A stretch of 64,000 bases of DNA from Pohlia nutans. Lineage: Eukaryota > Streptophyta > Bryopsida > Bryales > Mniaceae. The stretch spans positions 1,676,501 through 1,740,500 of the forward strand of contig CM040099.1 of NCBI GenBank assembly GCA_022496805.1. The letters run 5' to 3'. Under the pieces are notes generated by a model, which was not told the origin of the DNA, made no database searches, and was given only the letters and a program-made list of their open reading frames with translations. Of the stretch, positions 49,199-61,321 are shown one piece after another (the first letter of the stretch is position 1; every line of letters starts with the position of its first letter). The position numbers and the translations under genes were made by a program.

Positions 49199-49804
49199 AT
49201 GGCGATTCATGCAGGGAGTCCTGCGATGAAGCTCCTGTTCGTGTTGGTGGTGGCCATCTGGGCTTTACCGGCTGTCATCGATGCCGTGGTGGAGTATGAG
49301 TTTGAGCAAAGCGGTTCAGATTCTTTTGAAGGAAGCCACGCAACGAAGACGGCCCAGGCTCTTATAGCGCATAGGAAGCTTTGGGCTTCAAGACATCATC
49401 CTCCTCCTCCGAAGCGCAAGTGTCCCCCTCCGAAGCGGAAATCCCCTCCCCCTCCGAAGCCCAAGTGTCCTCCGAAGCCGAAGTCCCCTCCTCCTCCTCC
49501 TCCGTTGAGGTCCCCTCCTCCTCCGTTAAGGTCTCCTCCTCCTCCCTTGAGGTCTCCTCCTCCTCCTCCGGTTTTCAGCTCCCCTCCTCCTCCTTTTGTT
49601 TACAGGTCCCCTCCCCCTCCTCCGGTTTTCAGCTCCCCTCCTCCTCCTTTTGTTTACAGGTCCCCTCCCCCTCCTCCATTTTTCAGCTCCCCTCCTCCTC
49701 CTCCGGTTTTCAGCTCCCCTCCTCCTCCTTTTGTTTACAGGTCCCCTCCCCCTCCTCCATTTTTCAGCTCCCCTCCTCCTCCTCTAGTCCCTCTAGACCT
49801 ATAG
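49199..49804 (+). CDS. Extensin-like proline-rich cell-wall protein, copy 1
   Basis: 201 aa, single exon. Residues 10-29 (MKLLFVLVVAIWALPAVIDA) form a signal peptide, so the product should enter the secretory pathway and reach the wall. Met1 or Met10 may be the start. Residues ~30-65 are a non-repetitive segment; ~66-95 are Pro/Lys/Cys-rich (KRKCPPPKRKSPPPP). The remainder is made of SPPPP and SPPPPP blocks with LRSPPPP, VFSSPPPP and FVYRSPPPP. These are extensin-type glycosylation motifs; Tyr cross-link motifs are sparse (VY only). The 3' end is altered: residues after the last PPPP (LVPLDL) are encoded by sequence absent from copy 2, an insertion of ~275 bp rich in TTCCCTGTGT. The stop lies just inside it. 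Confidence 0.8.
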   Translation: MAIHAGSPAMKLLFVLVVAIWALPAVIDAVVEYEFEQSGSDSFEGSHATKTAQALIAHRKLWASRHHPPPPKRKCPPPKRKSPPPPKPKCPPKPKSPPPPPPLRSPPPPLRSPPPPLRSPPPPPVFSSPPPPFVYRSPPPPPVFSSPPPPFVYRSPPPPPFFSSPPPPPVFSSPPPPFVYRSPPPPPFFSSPPPPLVPLDL

Positions 49805-50062
49805 TGTGGATTCCCTGTGTGTATTCCCTGTGATTCCCTGTGTAATGAAACACACAAGGATTTTATAAAGAGTCTACTGGAGAGAACTAAGACACACACA
49901 GGGAAAACTGAGACACGCACAGGGAAAAACTGAGTGTTCCCTGTGTCTCAATTTTCCCTTTGTGTCAGATTTTCCCTCTGCGATTGTGCGACTCATTTAC
50001 AAATTCCCTGTGTATGTAGGGAAAACGTAACAGGGAAACCACTTTAAGCTTCCTGTGAGTTT
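49785..50062. mobile_element. Insertion of ~275 bp rich in TTCCCTGTGT words at the 3' end of extensin gene 1
   Basis: Copy 2 passes directly from the PPPP-coding sequence to the shared AAGCACATTGGTGACC trailer (57498 onward). Copy 1 has this extra block with TTCCCTGTGT in direct and inverted orientation (ACACAGGGAA). Exact ends and a target duplication are not resolved. Confidence 0.6.
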
Positions 50063-50856
50063 TCACCCCCGTTTAAGCACATTGGTGACCTATGTATTTA
50101 GAAGACTGTCTCATATATCTCGCTTCATTATTCAAGTACATGTTGTTACTATCTAGATGCAGGGAAGTTGCATAATGTTCTCGAGGCACTGGCAAATGAG
50201 GAAGGAGAGTTTCGTAAATTGGTAGTTTCCGTTTTCACGCGTTCGAACACCTCAAGATTCTGGTTTGACGGTTGAGATTTTGCTGTGACTGTAACATGTA
50301 TCTTTTGTGCTCGGGAAGCCCATTGATTAATAAATTGACCACCAATATTCATTAGAAGGACACACATCATCTATGAATCCAAGAGCAATCTTTAGCCACT
50401 GTCTCTTGTCTAATGACCTTGGAAATGAAGTTGATTGTATGGAAACCTGAACTCACCCAAAAGATTGATGAATTTCTACAAGGTTTGTACAAGAGTCTAG
50501 ATGCTTAAATGAGTACTTGTTTATGGATATTTATTAGCATTAGTACTACGAAGGAATGATCGTAGATAGATAGATTCTTTGGAAAGAGGAAGCGAAGTTT
50601 AGAATTAAAGGATCTCCAATTCACACTTACTATAGACGACACAGTTAATATATTTACATCATGAGCCCTGCCTTAACATGGGTAGTTTGACTTGGAGTGC
50701 CTTGTACCAATATATGGACTCTATGACCACTATGATAGTTGTACTGTAACAGAGATAATGTGAGTTGAGACTGAGTGTGTGTTGAATTTGGAGTTCCCAG
50801 CTAAAATTCCGGTACCAGTAGAGGCTAGGATAAATTGTGCTTGTAGTACCATCCAT

Positions 50857-51338
50857 GCATCCTCACTGTTTCTCCAAATCAAAGGCTCGCCAAAGGAGGT
50901 TTGGAGGGTCCAATTTTTGAACAGTGACTTGCCAAAAATCCTTGGCCTCACCGGGCCAACGAGAACGGAATGCGGGGACTTGCTTTCGAGGGAGCTCCGC
51001 CGAATCCTCGCCCTGCGCTGTTGTTTTTGGGTGTTGGGCCGGGTTACTCGCGACCTCCCAACTGGGCGAAGCTGCTGTTTTTGGGTGCTGCTGCTGCTCC
51101 CGATCGCCGCCGCTACTCCCAGCTGATCCAAAAACGAAAATAGAAGGAAATTTGCCTCACAATTCCCGCACTTTGGGCTTCAACAAACATCGACGCACAC
51201 AACATAATGGCGAGACGAGGGCCAATTTCTCAAGGCCGCGACGTCCAGGGCCAACGTACGAGTCCGGGTGGGGCAGAGGAACATGCCCGGGCTCGCCATA
51301 TTCAATCGCGGCCCTCGATTTGGAGATACGGTGAGGAT
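50857..51338. mobile_element. GC-rich MITE in duplication copy 1
   Basis: GCATCCTCACTGTTTCTCC at the left pairs with GGAGATACGGTGAGGATGC at the right with two mismatches. It lies within the ~715 bp block missing from copy 2. The open frames over it are composition effects. Confidence 0.65.
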
Positions 51339-51560
51339 GCTCTTATACTGCATAGATCAATCCATGGCTAGTCTTAGAAGAAGGAACGTAACAGAACGTC
51401 CTCTGTTTGCAGAATTCCAAACGTCTTGGTCTTCTTGTGGATAGAAATCAGTAGCTCTGATCAATCATTTGCACTCAAGTCCAGGTATTGGGTTTCATAT
51501 GCTATTATAGTTTCGTTCCATGATCGAATTATAGATCATTCTTTCCCGGTGAGAGGGTGA

Positions 51561-54500
51561 TGGTATGGTTGGGGTACCCAAAAAAGCTGTCTTCGGGACA
51601 ATTGCACTATGTGCTGGTGTGTCAAACAAACATATTTTTTAATTTTAATAAAGTAAGACTTTATTAAATGTGATTTTAGTTTTCTACACTTATAACATAT
51701 CAAGGAAAAAAATTTGATTACAATCAAAGATTTTTAAGTAATTTTATTTGATTTTTTAGTTGAAAAAGTAAGTTATGTCCCAATCACCTAGAATCCCTGA
51801 AATCAAGCAAATGGAATATCAAAAAAAAATATATATATATATATATCATTTTTGAATATGACCTACATCTAATTGTGTAGAGTACAAAATAATTTATTTT
51901 ATCATTAAAAAAATTAATGAATTGTGCATTATGTAGCTTGCAAATCCCAAAATTCAGCATTTTTTTACACATTTATGAATGGATATAAAAAAATTAATTT
52001 TTTTAATATAAACTCTTTGAACATATACATTTTGATTCCATTGAGGTGCAGGATTTTATTTTTTTCATTTTAGGGTCTTTTTACTTGATCAAAATGAGCA
52101 AATTAGGCAAACTTTGGAGGTTTTAAACAAAAATAACCTAATTAGTGTGTCCAAAAAGTGATACCCCAAGCTTATTATTGCTCGAGAGGCTAAGGGCCCC
52201 TTCACACTATGGTTGTCCAAGTCGAGAGGCCGTGGGATTGAGAGTCCAAACTTTGTTGAGAGTCCAAAGAAATCTACTTAAAATAGGCAATAGAATATAG
52301 TTTTTATTTTGACAAGAGAAAGACAAGAAAGAAGACAAGAAAAAAAAACAAGATAAAAGAAAAGAAAAGATAAAGATAAAGATAAAATGTAAGATAAAGA
52401 TAATAATACAAAATAAATTAAATAATTGTTTCTTTACAACGTAAGGGATTGTAGAAAGACAAAAATTGCAATTTTTAAGAATTTTTCAAAAAAAAAAAAT
52501 TAAAACCAAATTTGCTATTGAAATGAGTGCACTTGGCCAAGTGCAAAATTAGGGAATTGGGTGTTTTACTTGATCAAACTTCATCAATTTCTCACATTTT
52601 AAAATGTATTAATTTTTTGGGTGTTTTCTTATAAAATTAATTGTTAAATTGATTTATGTTTATTTCTTTATAATTATTTAAATAAATATGATTTTTATAA
52701 GATTTTTCAAAGCTTTCCTTTTGTAATAGTCATATTGATTACCAAAATGCCTTAAATTGTATGATTTTTTTAAAGAAAAATGTAAATAATAGTGATGAAT
52801 AACAAAATGTAGGTGGAATGCTTCCCAAGCTTACATAAAAAAAATTGATTGAAAAACTTTTTTTTCAATGTATATTGGAATTTTAGGGTTCTAAGCTTTA
52901 AAGTGATGAAATAAATGCAGTTTTAACAAATTTGAAGAACCGTAAATTGAACTAGAAAGTAGAAGATGATTCCTACACTTTCTTAGATGGGACCATTTTC
53001 ATTTGTAATTAGGAACTCGGTGAAAATCAGTGTTTCACTAAAAAACGATCAAACGTGGCCCCACACGGCTCCCTATGCGCTTAAGAGTTAAGAAGTCTTG
53101 ACCAGCCGTAGTGTAACCACCTAGAGGAGAAGAGTATTGAACAACTTCACTAAGAAGAGAAGTCTACCGGACAACTTCACAAAATGGTCTTAGTTGGCTA
53201 TAGTAGAAACCTTATCTCCTAAATGACCATTGTATTGAAATTTGAAAAAATTGTATTGATCAAAAAATAAAATGACTTTGGCCATGTTTGGAACTTCTTT
53301 TAGAACAAGAAAATTTTGAAAATGTTCCATCTCTATAATATATCTTAATTAAGGTAAACAAGTAGCTAACATTAAATTTTTAAGGATTTTTAAAGAGATT
53401 AATTGTTTGTAGTGCATAAATTTCATCTTTTTGAAAATCAAAGTGGGTTGACCCTGAAGGGTCCAAAAAAAAAGAATTCTCTTCACTTTAGAAACTATAA
53501 TCTTCCAATCTGTGTGGTAAAAAAATCAAAATTCAAAAATAAATCCATAGAATGTGTTCAATAATCCAAAACTTGACAAGCATTAATAAACACATCTCAA
53601 TTAAAAATACTAATGAATAATTTATTTATTTTCTCATAATTGTTTTAATAAAATATATTTTAAGAATTTCTTTTGTACCAAACTAAATAAAATTTTGAAA
53701 ATTAGCTCTTGATTAGAAACAAAAAATTATTGAATGTCCATACCCATCTATAGACACTCAATATAAATCTCAGCCCCATATTGAATGTCCATGCCAATTT
53801 GTGGCACAATCCATGCCCATCTCAATGGTAAGGCTCTCAAGCCTTTAGTGCCGAGGGCATTGTATTTGGGAGCACTGGATTTCAGAGGATTTTTCCACTG
53901 TGATTGAGGCTACCAGAAAAAAGGCTACCAGAAATAGGATGAAATAAATTTGAAAGTAGTTGTACAATTCTATTTTCAACTGGAGAGCACACGTTTTATT
54001 AAAAGTTGAGAATCATTCAATGGTGAGATTGAAAGATTATAGTATGTATTTGAAATGTATAATGCACGCTCAAAAATGAGATTTTGGGAGGTGTGTACCT
54101 TCAAAGTTAAATTGAATTTGGGTTAAATACTTAAATTTTCAAAAATGAAAGTAAAAAAGTTCAGCCATGCCCTATGTCAACACCTCTCTGTTGCAATCTT
54201 TCTTATTAATGATAGACTCACACATAATTATTGTGAATTTTATAAGTGAAAGTCACTTATCCATATACGATTAGGACAAAATTTTATACATTCATAATTG
54301 ACAGGAGTGGGTACATTAGTTAAGATCGGATCACACACTAATGGAAGAAGATGAAGAAGATAACACAATCCAAAAGAATAAAACAAGATAACAAACTTCC
54401 AAACACAAGAAATACTGCATATTACTTGTGTTGTATTTGTAAGTATTTTCACGTTTTGTTGATAGGTATTTTGATAGTTGTACAATTCCAAATTGAGAAT

Positions 54501-54600
54501 TTCTTTTTCTGGAGGGTGTGTAATGTATATGGAAAAATTTGAACTTCAAAACTGAAGTTCCAATTCTTCACGGATTCGTGTGCAAGGCCCTTTAAATGTA
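51561..54600. other. Gene-free AT-rich spacer between duplication copies
   Basis: Contains an (AT)n run at 51828-51847, an A/G-rich stretch 52310-52400, and at 52190-52300 one end of a Tourist-like element (GGGCCCCTTCACACTATGG, GTCGAGAGGCCGTGGGATTG) related to 54673-55028. No coding domain recognised. Confidence 0.5.
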
Positions 54601-54672
54601 GATGACTATTTTCATAGCGTGCATGAGTGGGAATGCTTTATAGGCCACGTGAATTCCAAAGCTCATCACTTA

Positions 54673-55028
54673 AGGCCGCTTCACACCATGGCCAAAGGTC
54701 GAGAGGCCGTCGATTTCCACCAATCAAATTGCAAGAAACCATGGTTTCAGCCTCTCGACCCTTCACACTAGAGGCCAAAGTCCAAAGGCCGTGGACTTGC
54801 AAAATGGCAACACTTTTTGACCAAGGTGACGGCCTCTTGAGAGGAAGTTTGGGTCCTACATTTTGCAAGACCCGTCACTATGGTCGAGAGGCCGTCAATT
54901 TCTTTTCATAAAAAATGAAAAATATATTTTATAGCCTATTTTCAGTAGATTTCTTTGGACTCTCAACAAAGTTTAGATTTTCAATCCCACGGCCTCTCGA
55001 CTTGAACGGCCATAGTGTGAAGCGGCCC
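54673..55028. mobile_element. Tourist-like MITE present only in duplication copy 2
   Basis: AGGCCGCTTCACAC at the left pairs with GTGTGAAGCGGCCC at the right, and longer similarity continues inward (GTCGAGAGGCCG). The flanks are TTA at 54670-54672 and 55029-55031. Copy 1 has the uninterrupted sequence near 47188-47195. Confidence 0.82.
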
Positions 55029-55249
55029 TTAGCTCATATTGCATCTCGGCAATTGGCCACTTGCACCATCTGTCGTTACACCAAAAATTCATGAGAATGC
55101 CATCTTGAAAACACTTTTCAGGCTCCCGTGCTAAGGCCTACAGGTTGACATGTTCATTAATTATCACCTTATTTATATCACCGGAACATCACAACAATAA
55201 ATAACAAATATTAAAAATAAACTTTCATCATAGAAGAATTCCAAAGCTA

Positions 55250-56927
55250 CGAATAACAAGCAATTTCTCCATGATTCCTTTCCGTTTTAGTAAGTAGCAT
55301 TTCTATTCCTAGACGATATTACTGTAGATACGTTGGATTACAGCTGTCGGCAAAGTCAACGACTGATTTAGAGGGCACCTGAGCACTTGAGCCCTGGAAT
55401 TAGGTGTTTTGTTCGCCTTTAAAAAATCACACATAGCAGCAAGATCATGAGTTGGCTTATTGCTTGTGTACGCCGTGATTCGGCCTGCTACTGCAGGAAG
55501 GAATTCAGTTTCGTTGGGTACGTTTGTTTCTCCGAGTCCTGGTTGGGTTCGATCTCACTTGCACTGTGGCGAGTACCAAGTTCAAATTTTAGCATTGATT
55601 CTTGTCCACGAAGCTCATGTTGATTCGGTTTGTGCTTTGTTGATTCTTCACCCTCTCGATGATTTTGGCCATGCATCGAACTCTCTGTTGATGTTCTCTG
55701 CACATTTTGCATTTTCTCATTGTACATTCGCTACATTGAGTAGGCTTTGAAGTCCTTTGGCTGTTCGAACGTTGCTAGGCCCAGGCTGACGCGATAGTCC
55801 AGTATCTTAACCCCTCAGCGTCTACTCCGTATTTTTATGCTGCAAATCATCTGTTTGTGTGAAAACGACTTTGAACAGTTTGACACGATTGATACTGTTG
55901 ACCTTCGGCTATGTTACCTTTGCGAATGCGATCTGGAATGTTTTTGGATCAGAAAGGCTTGAATCATTTGTCTCGGGGCTCATTCCCAGATGCGTAAATA
56001 CTAGAGACCGTTGATTTCTGGACCGAGTTACCTGCATTACATGCATGATTTGTTTGCCGTTTAGTGGAGTCTCCGATCCTTGCGATGCTGATAATGCTCG
56101 GAACTTGTCCTGTGTTTACTGTTCAACACAAGAACACGTTGTTCTCAGGGAAGGCCGAGTTTCGGTCACCTGAGCTTAATTACTGGGTTGTCTCCGTCGT
56201 TAGCAAGATGTCTGGGGCGAGTTGTATTTCACGGAGGTGTGGACACGTCTTAGAACCATTAGTTAGTTTGCAAGAACGCGGGTCCTCATGAGCAATTAAT
56301 CAAGCTCGAGCAGATAGAATAACTCAATGCTATAGTAATAAGTGTGCTCGATCTCAACCTTATATCCCGTTGACCAGATATGTAATAGTGATTGAGAAAC
56401 TTGTCAATTTGATCGAGCAATATACAGTAGGATCGATCGAGGGACTGTGGTCTGAAGTGGTTGGAAGCTTATTAATATCTTCTCGATTCGAGAGAGACCT
56501 GATATATCTGACCAGTCCGATCTGTTGGAACTAATCACACATCTCATCAGTTGAATCACCCCTCCTGAATGACACTAACAAAATAATTTTTTCAACGTAG
56601 CATGACGTGTGTATCATTCTGAACAATCTGATGGCGTCATATAGGTCATGTTTCTACTACATATCATGCGCAGTTAATAATGACACAAGTTGAGTGATCT
56701 GAATCCTTCAGAATAAAGAACGATCCCTGGAATTTTTCTGGCCATGAATGCGCAAAATTGATGCCCTGTCGCTCTGCAGGTGTGTGCTTATCCAATGCTA
56801 TTATCTTACACTGCTTCAATCCTCAGCTTACGTGTATACGCTTGAAATGCTGACAGGGTTGAAGTGCTGGAGAAGGAGTTCCTGGCAGCTGAACAGGGAG
56901 TTCAACTTGAGGCCGTAATACATTGAG
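55250..56927 (+). promoter_or_regulatory. Upstream region of extensin-like gene 2
   Basis: Diverged copy of 47560-49198 with many substitutions and indels, plus ~120 bp at about 56574-56695 that copy 1 lacks. The last ~228 bp before the ATG are identical to copy 1. Confidence 0.5.
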
Positions 56928-57500
56928 ATGGCGATTCATGCAGGGAGTCCTGCGATGAAGCTCCTGTTCGTGTTGGTGGTGGCCATCTGGGCTTTACCGG
57001 CTGTCATCGATGCCGTGGTGGAGTATGAGTTTGAGCAAAGCGGTTCAGATTCTTTTGAAGGAAGCCACGCAACGAAGACGGCCCAGGCTCTTATAGCGCA
57101 TAGGAAGCTTTGGGCTTCAAGACATCATCCTCCTCCTCCGAAGCGCAAGTGTCCCCCTCCGAAGCGGAAATCCCCTCCCCCTCCGAAGCCCAAGTGTCCT
57201 CCGAAGCCGAAGTCCCCTCCTCCTCCTCCTCCGTTGAGGTCCCCTCCTCCTCCGTTAAGGTCTCCTCCTCCTCCCTTGAGGTCTCCTCCTCCTCCTCCGG
57301 TTTTCAGCTCCCCTCCTCCTCCTTTTGTTTACAAGTCCCCTCCCCCTCCTCCAGTTTTCAGCTCCCCTCCTCCTCCAGTTGTCAGCTCCCCTCCTCCTCC
57401 TTTTGTTTACAGGTCCCCTCCCCCTCCTCCATTTTTCAGCTCCCCTCCTCCTCCTCCAGTTTACAGCCCCCCTCCTCCTGCCTGGGGCTCACCCGACTAA
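56928..57500 (+). CDS. Extensin-like proline-rich cell-wall protein, copy 2
   Basis: 190 aa, single exon, with the same signal peptide (residues 10-29), N-terminal segment and Lys/Cys/Pro region as copy 1. The two proteins are identical for about the first 135 residues. The repeat region is shorter and ordered differently (VFSSPPPPVVSSPPPP, FVYKSPPPP) and ends VYSPPPPAWGSPD. This end is probably ancestral, since copy 1 is interrupted there. Expected to be secreted and hydroxyproline-glycosylated; role inferred from composition only. Confidence 0.8.
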   Translation: MAIHAGSPAMKLLFVLVVAIWALPAVIDAVVEYEFEQSGSDSFEGSHATKTAQALIAHRKLWASRHHPPPPKRKCPPPKRKSPPPPKPKCPPKPKSPPPPPPLRSPPPPLRSPPPPLRSPPPPPVFSSPPPPFVYKSPPPPPVFSSPPPPVVSSPPPPFVYRSPPPPPFFSSPPPPPVYSPPPPAWGSPD

Positions 57501-58378
57501 GCACATTGGTGACCTATGTCTTTAGAAGACTCATATATCCCACTTCATTATTCCAGAACATGTTGTTACTATCTAGATGCAGGGATCATGTTGTCTTGTG
57601 AAGGCACTGGCAAATGAGGAAGCAGAGTTTCGTAAATTGGAAGAATCTGTTTCACGTTTGAACACGTTTGACGGTTAAGATTTTGCTGTGTTGTAACATG
57701 TATCTTTGGTGCGGGAGAAGCCCGGCCATTGATTGATAAATTCATCACCAATATTCAGCAGAAGGACACACATCATCTTTGAAGTGATGAAACCAAGAGC
57801 TATCTTCAACCACTATCTCTTGTCTAATGACTTTGGAAATGAAGTTGATTGTATGGAAATCTGAAGATTGATGAATTTCTGCAAGGTTTGTTTTCTACAA
57901 GAGTCTAGATGCATGAATGAGTACTTGTTTATGGATGTTTATTAGCATTAGTACTACGAAGGAATGTTCGTAGATAGCTAGATTCTTTGGAAAGAGGAAG
58001 CGAAGTTTAGAATTAAAGGATCTCCAATTCACACTTAGACGACACAAATGTACTCTGTACATACAGCCACAGTTAATATATTCACATCATGAGCCTGCCC
58101 CAACCTGGGTAGTTTGACTGGGGGTGCCTTGTACCAATATATGGATAGAAATCTTTAGCTCTGATAGAATTCTTGTGGATAGAAATCAATTATTGCTCTG
58201 ATCAATCGTTTGCACTCAAGTCCACGTACTGGGTTTCATATGCTAGTTTCGTTCCATGACTGAATTATGGATCATCCTTTCCCAGTGGGAGGCTAACTCC
58301 CATCATTCGGACTTGGTTTAAATGGTTCAAAATTTATAGAAGTTAGAAGATAATAGCCACTTTAGATTTTACTAGATT

Positions 58379-59456
58379 TTAACCCCTAAACGCCTGAACG
58401 ACAAAATCTGGTTGATCATTGTTTTTATGGATGTAATACAATTTTGGCCATCAAGATGACATTCTTTGGATTCAAGTTCACCTAACTAAATGTAGCTTAC
58501 GAAGTCTAGTTTCCACTCCATTTGAAAAATTTGAAAAATTCCTAAAATTCCTAAAATTGAATGATTTATAGCAATTATTAGATTGGGGTGTGTTACCATG
58601 ACTCCTCCGTGGTGTTTCACGATTTTAGGTTTTTCAATGTATTTCAAGATTTTTTTTTTAGCACAGTGAACAGCCCAATGTTTTTCACTGCAATGTACAC
58701 ATTTTGTAAATTTTTCATATTTTTTTAATATATTTTGTATTTGATATGAATTTTCTTTACTTTTATTACTTCAAAAAATCATAATAATTCGAATTTTGTA
58801 TGAATAATTTTGAAAAATTATAGATTATGGTTGACATTTGGTCTCGTGTAGGGAAAGTATGAGATTTATTTGTAATTCGATAATTGAATTATCCGTAAAG
58901 TCTTGTGAAGAGAGGGTTTTGAGCCTAGATTTGATTAAAGAGAGAATCAGCCCCTAAAAGTGGGAGAGGTGTCGGAACCTAAAAAAACACAGGCAGGAAA
59001 GTTTTGAACCATTGAAAATGGTCATGAATAAAAAAAATTCTGTATCGGTGTTCAAAACGCGTCGCTAACGTGGTTGACGCGAAATAGGCTTTGACGCTGC
59101 TGGGATTTTGATGGAATGGAGGATCAACCACTTCCAAAAAAGGAGTGTGGTCAGTGACAAAATACAGCGAAGGAGTGGTCAGTTGAGTTATCCCAAAAAG
59201 GAGTGTAGTCACTGACCAAATACAACGAAGGAGTGTGGACTACAAACCAAATTTGATCAGACTAGCAGGAATTGAAGCGTTGGACTTGAAGCGGAATTGA
59301 AGCGTTGGATTTTGCGTTTCTATGAATTTTCGTGAATAGTGCACCCATAGTTCTTCAAAACACAAGCTTACTTTACAGATAACTCCAATAGTGGTGAAAT
59401 ATAGCCTACAATCTTAAGTTTTTCACCACTGATAGGGTCAGACATTTAGGGGTTAA
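58379..59456 (+). mobile_element. TTAA-flanked element, subfamily F
   Basis: 1078 bp, TTAA plus CCCCTAAACG to ATTTAGGGG plus TTAA. The first half matches 30690-31189. The second half (about 58930-59400) is extra and may be a nested insertion. No transposase frame. Confidence 0.6.
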
Positions 59457-59614
59457 AGTTCTTAACCAATTTTTTATACCAGAAACATTGATTGATACTT
59501 AATAATTTTGTTAAGGTTAAAGATAAGACAAGCCCTTCAACCTTTGACTTTCATTTTAGAAGCTTTTGAACTTATCTTCTGAGACTTTTCAGCCTTGGAT
59601 TTTGGAATTTAATC
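59457..59614. other. Short unassigned spacer
   Basis: Nothing recognised. Confidence 0.4.
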
Positions 59615-59838
59615 TAAGGTAGACGTACCTTAAACCACCACGACACCTAAAACCACCAACTTCTACACCCCTCTTTCATTTCAGGAAGGAAATGTAGGCT
59701 TTCATTACATGACTTATGCATCAATTGCTCAAAAGTTAAGTCATGTACTGACAACTTACATTTCCTCCCTAAAATGAAGAAAGGGTGTAGAAGTTGGTGG
59801 TTTTAGGTGTTGTGGTGGTTTAAGGTACGCCTACCTTA
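59615..59838. mobile_element. Near-perfect foldback MITE
   Basis: TAAGGTAGACGTACCTTAAA at the left pairs with its complement at the right, and the pairing continues through ACCACCA, CCTAAAACCACCAACTTC and TTACATTTCC-type sequence. About 85 bp arms and a ~50 bp loop; 224 bp in all. Confidence 0.8.
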
Positions 59839-60301
59839 AGTCCTAAACTGTGCAGCTGTGCTTAAAGTCTTAAACCAATTATGTTTTTGTATCCAAGTCC
59901 TCAAGCCTCAACGGTGCTCTTTTTATCAATGAGGAAAAAAAGTGACCTAAATGAAGTCCAGTAGGGTGTTCCTTTCATGAGTTTCATCTACAAGGAAAAA
60001 ATGGTAGGTGTTTTACTTTTACTCACTGGTCAGTGAGTCAAGTTGTGTCAAATTTGGCTAGAGAAAAGGGTCCAGTTGTTTACTATCTAGGGGTAAAAAG
60101 TGCAAGAGACATTCATGGTTGCTCTCACATTCACTTGTGAGTACAAATGGCCCTTGAATTCTAGGCGCTCATGCTCCCCAAGTCTACAGGAAAAAGGTCA
60201 TTTTCGTGTACTCAGTATGTACCATGGCATCAAAACACCAAAAGAGTTATCTGAGTGCCCAGCCCTGTTCATGAGAGGAGCCCTTCCATTTTGTGCATTC
60301 A

Positions 60302-60814
60302 GGGGCGGTTTACACTAAGGACCAAGAGCCATGACCATGGAATTCTAAAATCTTTGATTGGCCCAAAAGGAGCTTTTGGTCCCATTTGGCTTTACACTAC
60401 CTTGAAAAAAGGAGAATGACCACTAACTTTGAGGTCCCCTAAAACTACTAAAATCTGCCATTTGGATAATGTGCCATGGTCCAACGGGTTTTCCGTTGAG
60501 TCGAGGCAAAATGCTCAACTCAACGGAAATCAAGGGAGCCGTAAGGCTGAAAATCAGCCATTGGCCGAAATTATTATTTTTAATATTTTTTTTCCCGATT
60601 TTTTTGACGTTATTGTAGATCGTTGGAATTTATATTAAAAAAATTAGCCCAAAGTTGTCCCGGTCCAAATCCACTTTACACTACAAGAGTGACCAAGCCA
60701 CTCAAAAATCCATTTTTGATTTTTCATGGTCACGGCTCTTGGCCACGAGCCATGACCATGAAAATGATTTAATTTTCTTGGTCATGGCTCTTGGTCCTTA
60801 GTGTAAACCGCCCC
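60302..60814. mobile_element. MITE with ~40 bp inverted ends and TCA duplication
   Basis: GGGGCGGTTTACACTAAGGA at the left pairs with its complement at the right, and the identity continues through CCAAGAGCCATGACCA. TCA flanks both sides (60299-60301 and 60815-60817). An inner copy of the GAGCCATGACCATG word also occurs near the right end. Confidence 0.85.
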
Positions 60815-60870
60815 TCAGCCAGCTTGTTCTATAATTCATACGAGCAATAGTGAATGTAAACGACTGCAAG

Positions 60871-61095
60871 TTAACCCTTAAAGGGCTGATGGAGACAGTA
60901 GATGCGTTGGCGTATATCTGACATTTGTTGTAAATAGAAAGTTCCAAATTGAGATCCCAATAGTTTATTGAATTATGTCAACGCAAATTTTAACAAAACT
61001 TTTTATCTTACACTCATAAGAGGTGTGGAACCATGTCAAATACAATGAAATATTAGTATATAATACTGGTTAAAAAGGGCTCTTTGAACCTTTAA
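60871..61095 (-). mobile_element. TTAA-flanked miniature element, subfamily G, copy 2
   Basis: TTAA plus CCCTTAAAGGG at the left. It shares the TTAA at 61092-61095 with copy 1, to which it is inverted. 225 bp, non-coding. Confidence 0.65.
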
Positions 61096-61321
61096 CCCTT
61101 AAAGGTCCAGATTGGCCATTCCGGCCAATGTACACAACCGTATTTCATTGTATTTGGAATGGTTCTACACCTCCTATGAGTATTGTATCAAAAGTAAAAT
61201 TAAAATTCATGTCTACATGGTCTTAAAAGCTATTCGGATCTCAATTTGGAACTTTCTACTCATAACAAATGTTAAATATACGGCAACGTATCTACTATTC
61301 CCTAAATCCTTCAAGGGTTAA
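61092..61321 (+). mobile_element. TTAA-flanked miniature element, subfamily G, copy 1
   Basis: 230 bp, TTAA plus CCCTTAAAGG to CAAGGG plus TTAA. Inverted relative to 60871-61095 and 63829-64000. The 69-codon frame across it is not a gene. Confidence 0.75.

Larger units (their letters stand above)
47147..51560 (+). repeat. Segmental duplication, copy 1
   Basis: Collinear with 54626-58290. Differences include insertions here at 47406-47541 (MITE), about 49785-50060 and about 50717-51430, and insertions in copy 2 at 54673-55028 and about 56574-56695. Each copy carries one extensin-like gene. Confidence 0.85.
54626..58290 (+). repeat. Segmental duplication, copy 2
   Basis: Direct-orientation counterpart of 47147-51560, offset about 7.5-7.7 kb. 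Confidence 0.85.

Noticed and set aside
49381..49833. Ser-rich and Leu/Pro-rich frames overlapping the extensin genes
   Set aside because: Out-of-frame readings of the CCTCCTCC repeats.
50779..51334. GC-rich frames resembling a gene fragment
   Set aside because: Covered by a MITE-like insertion that is absent from the other duplication copy; no domain.
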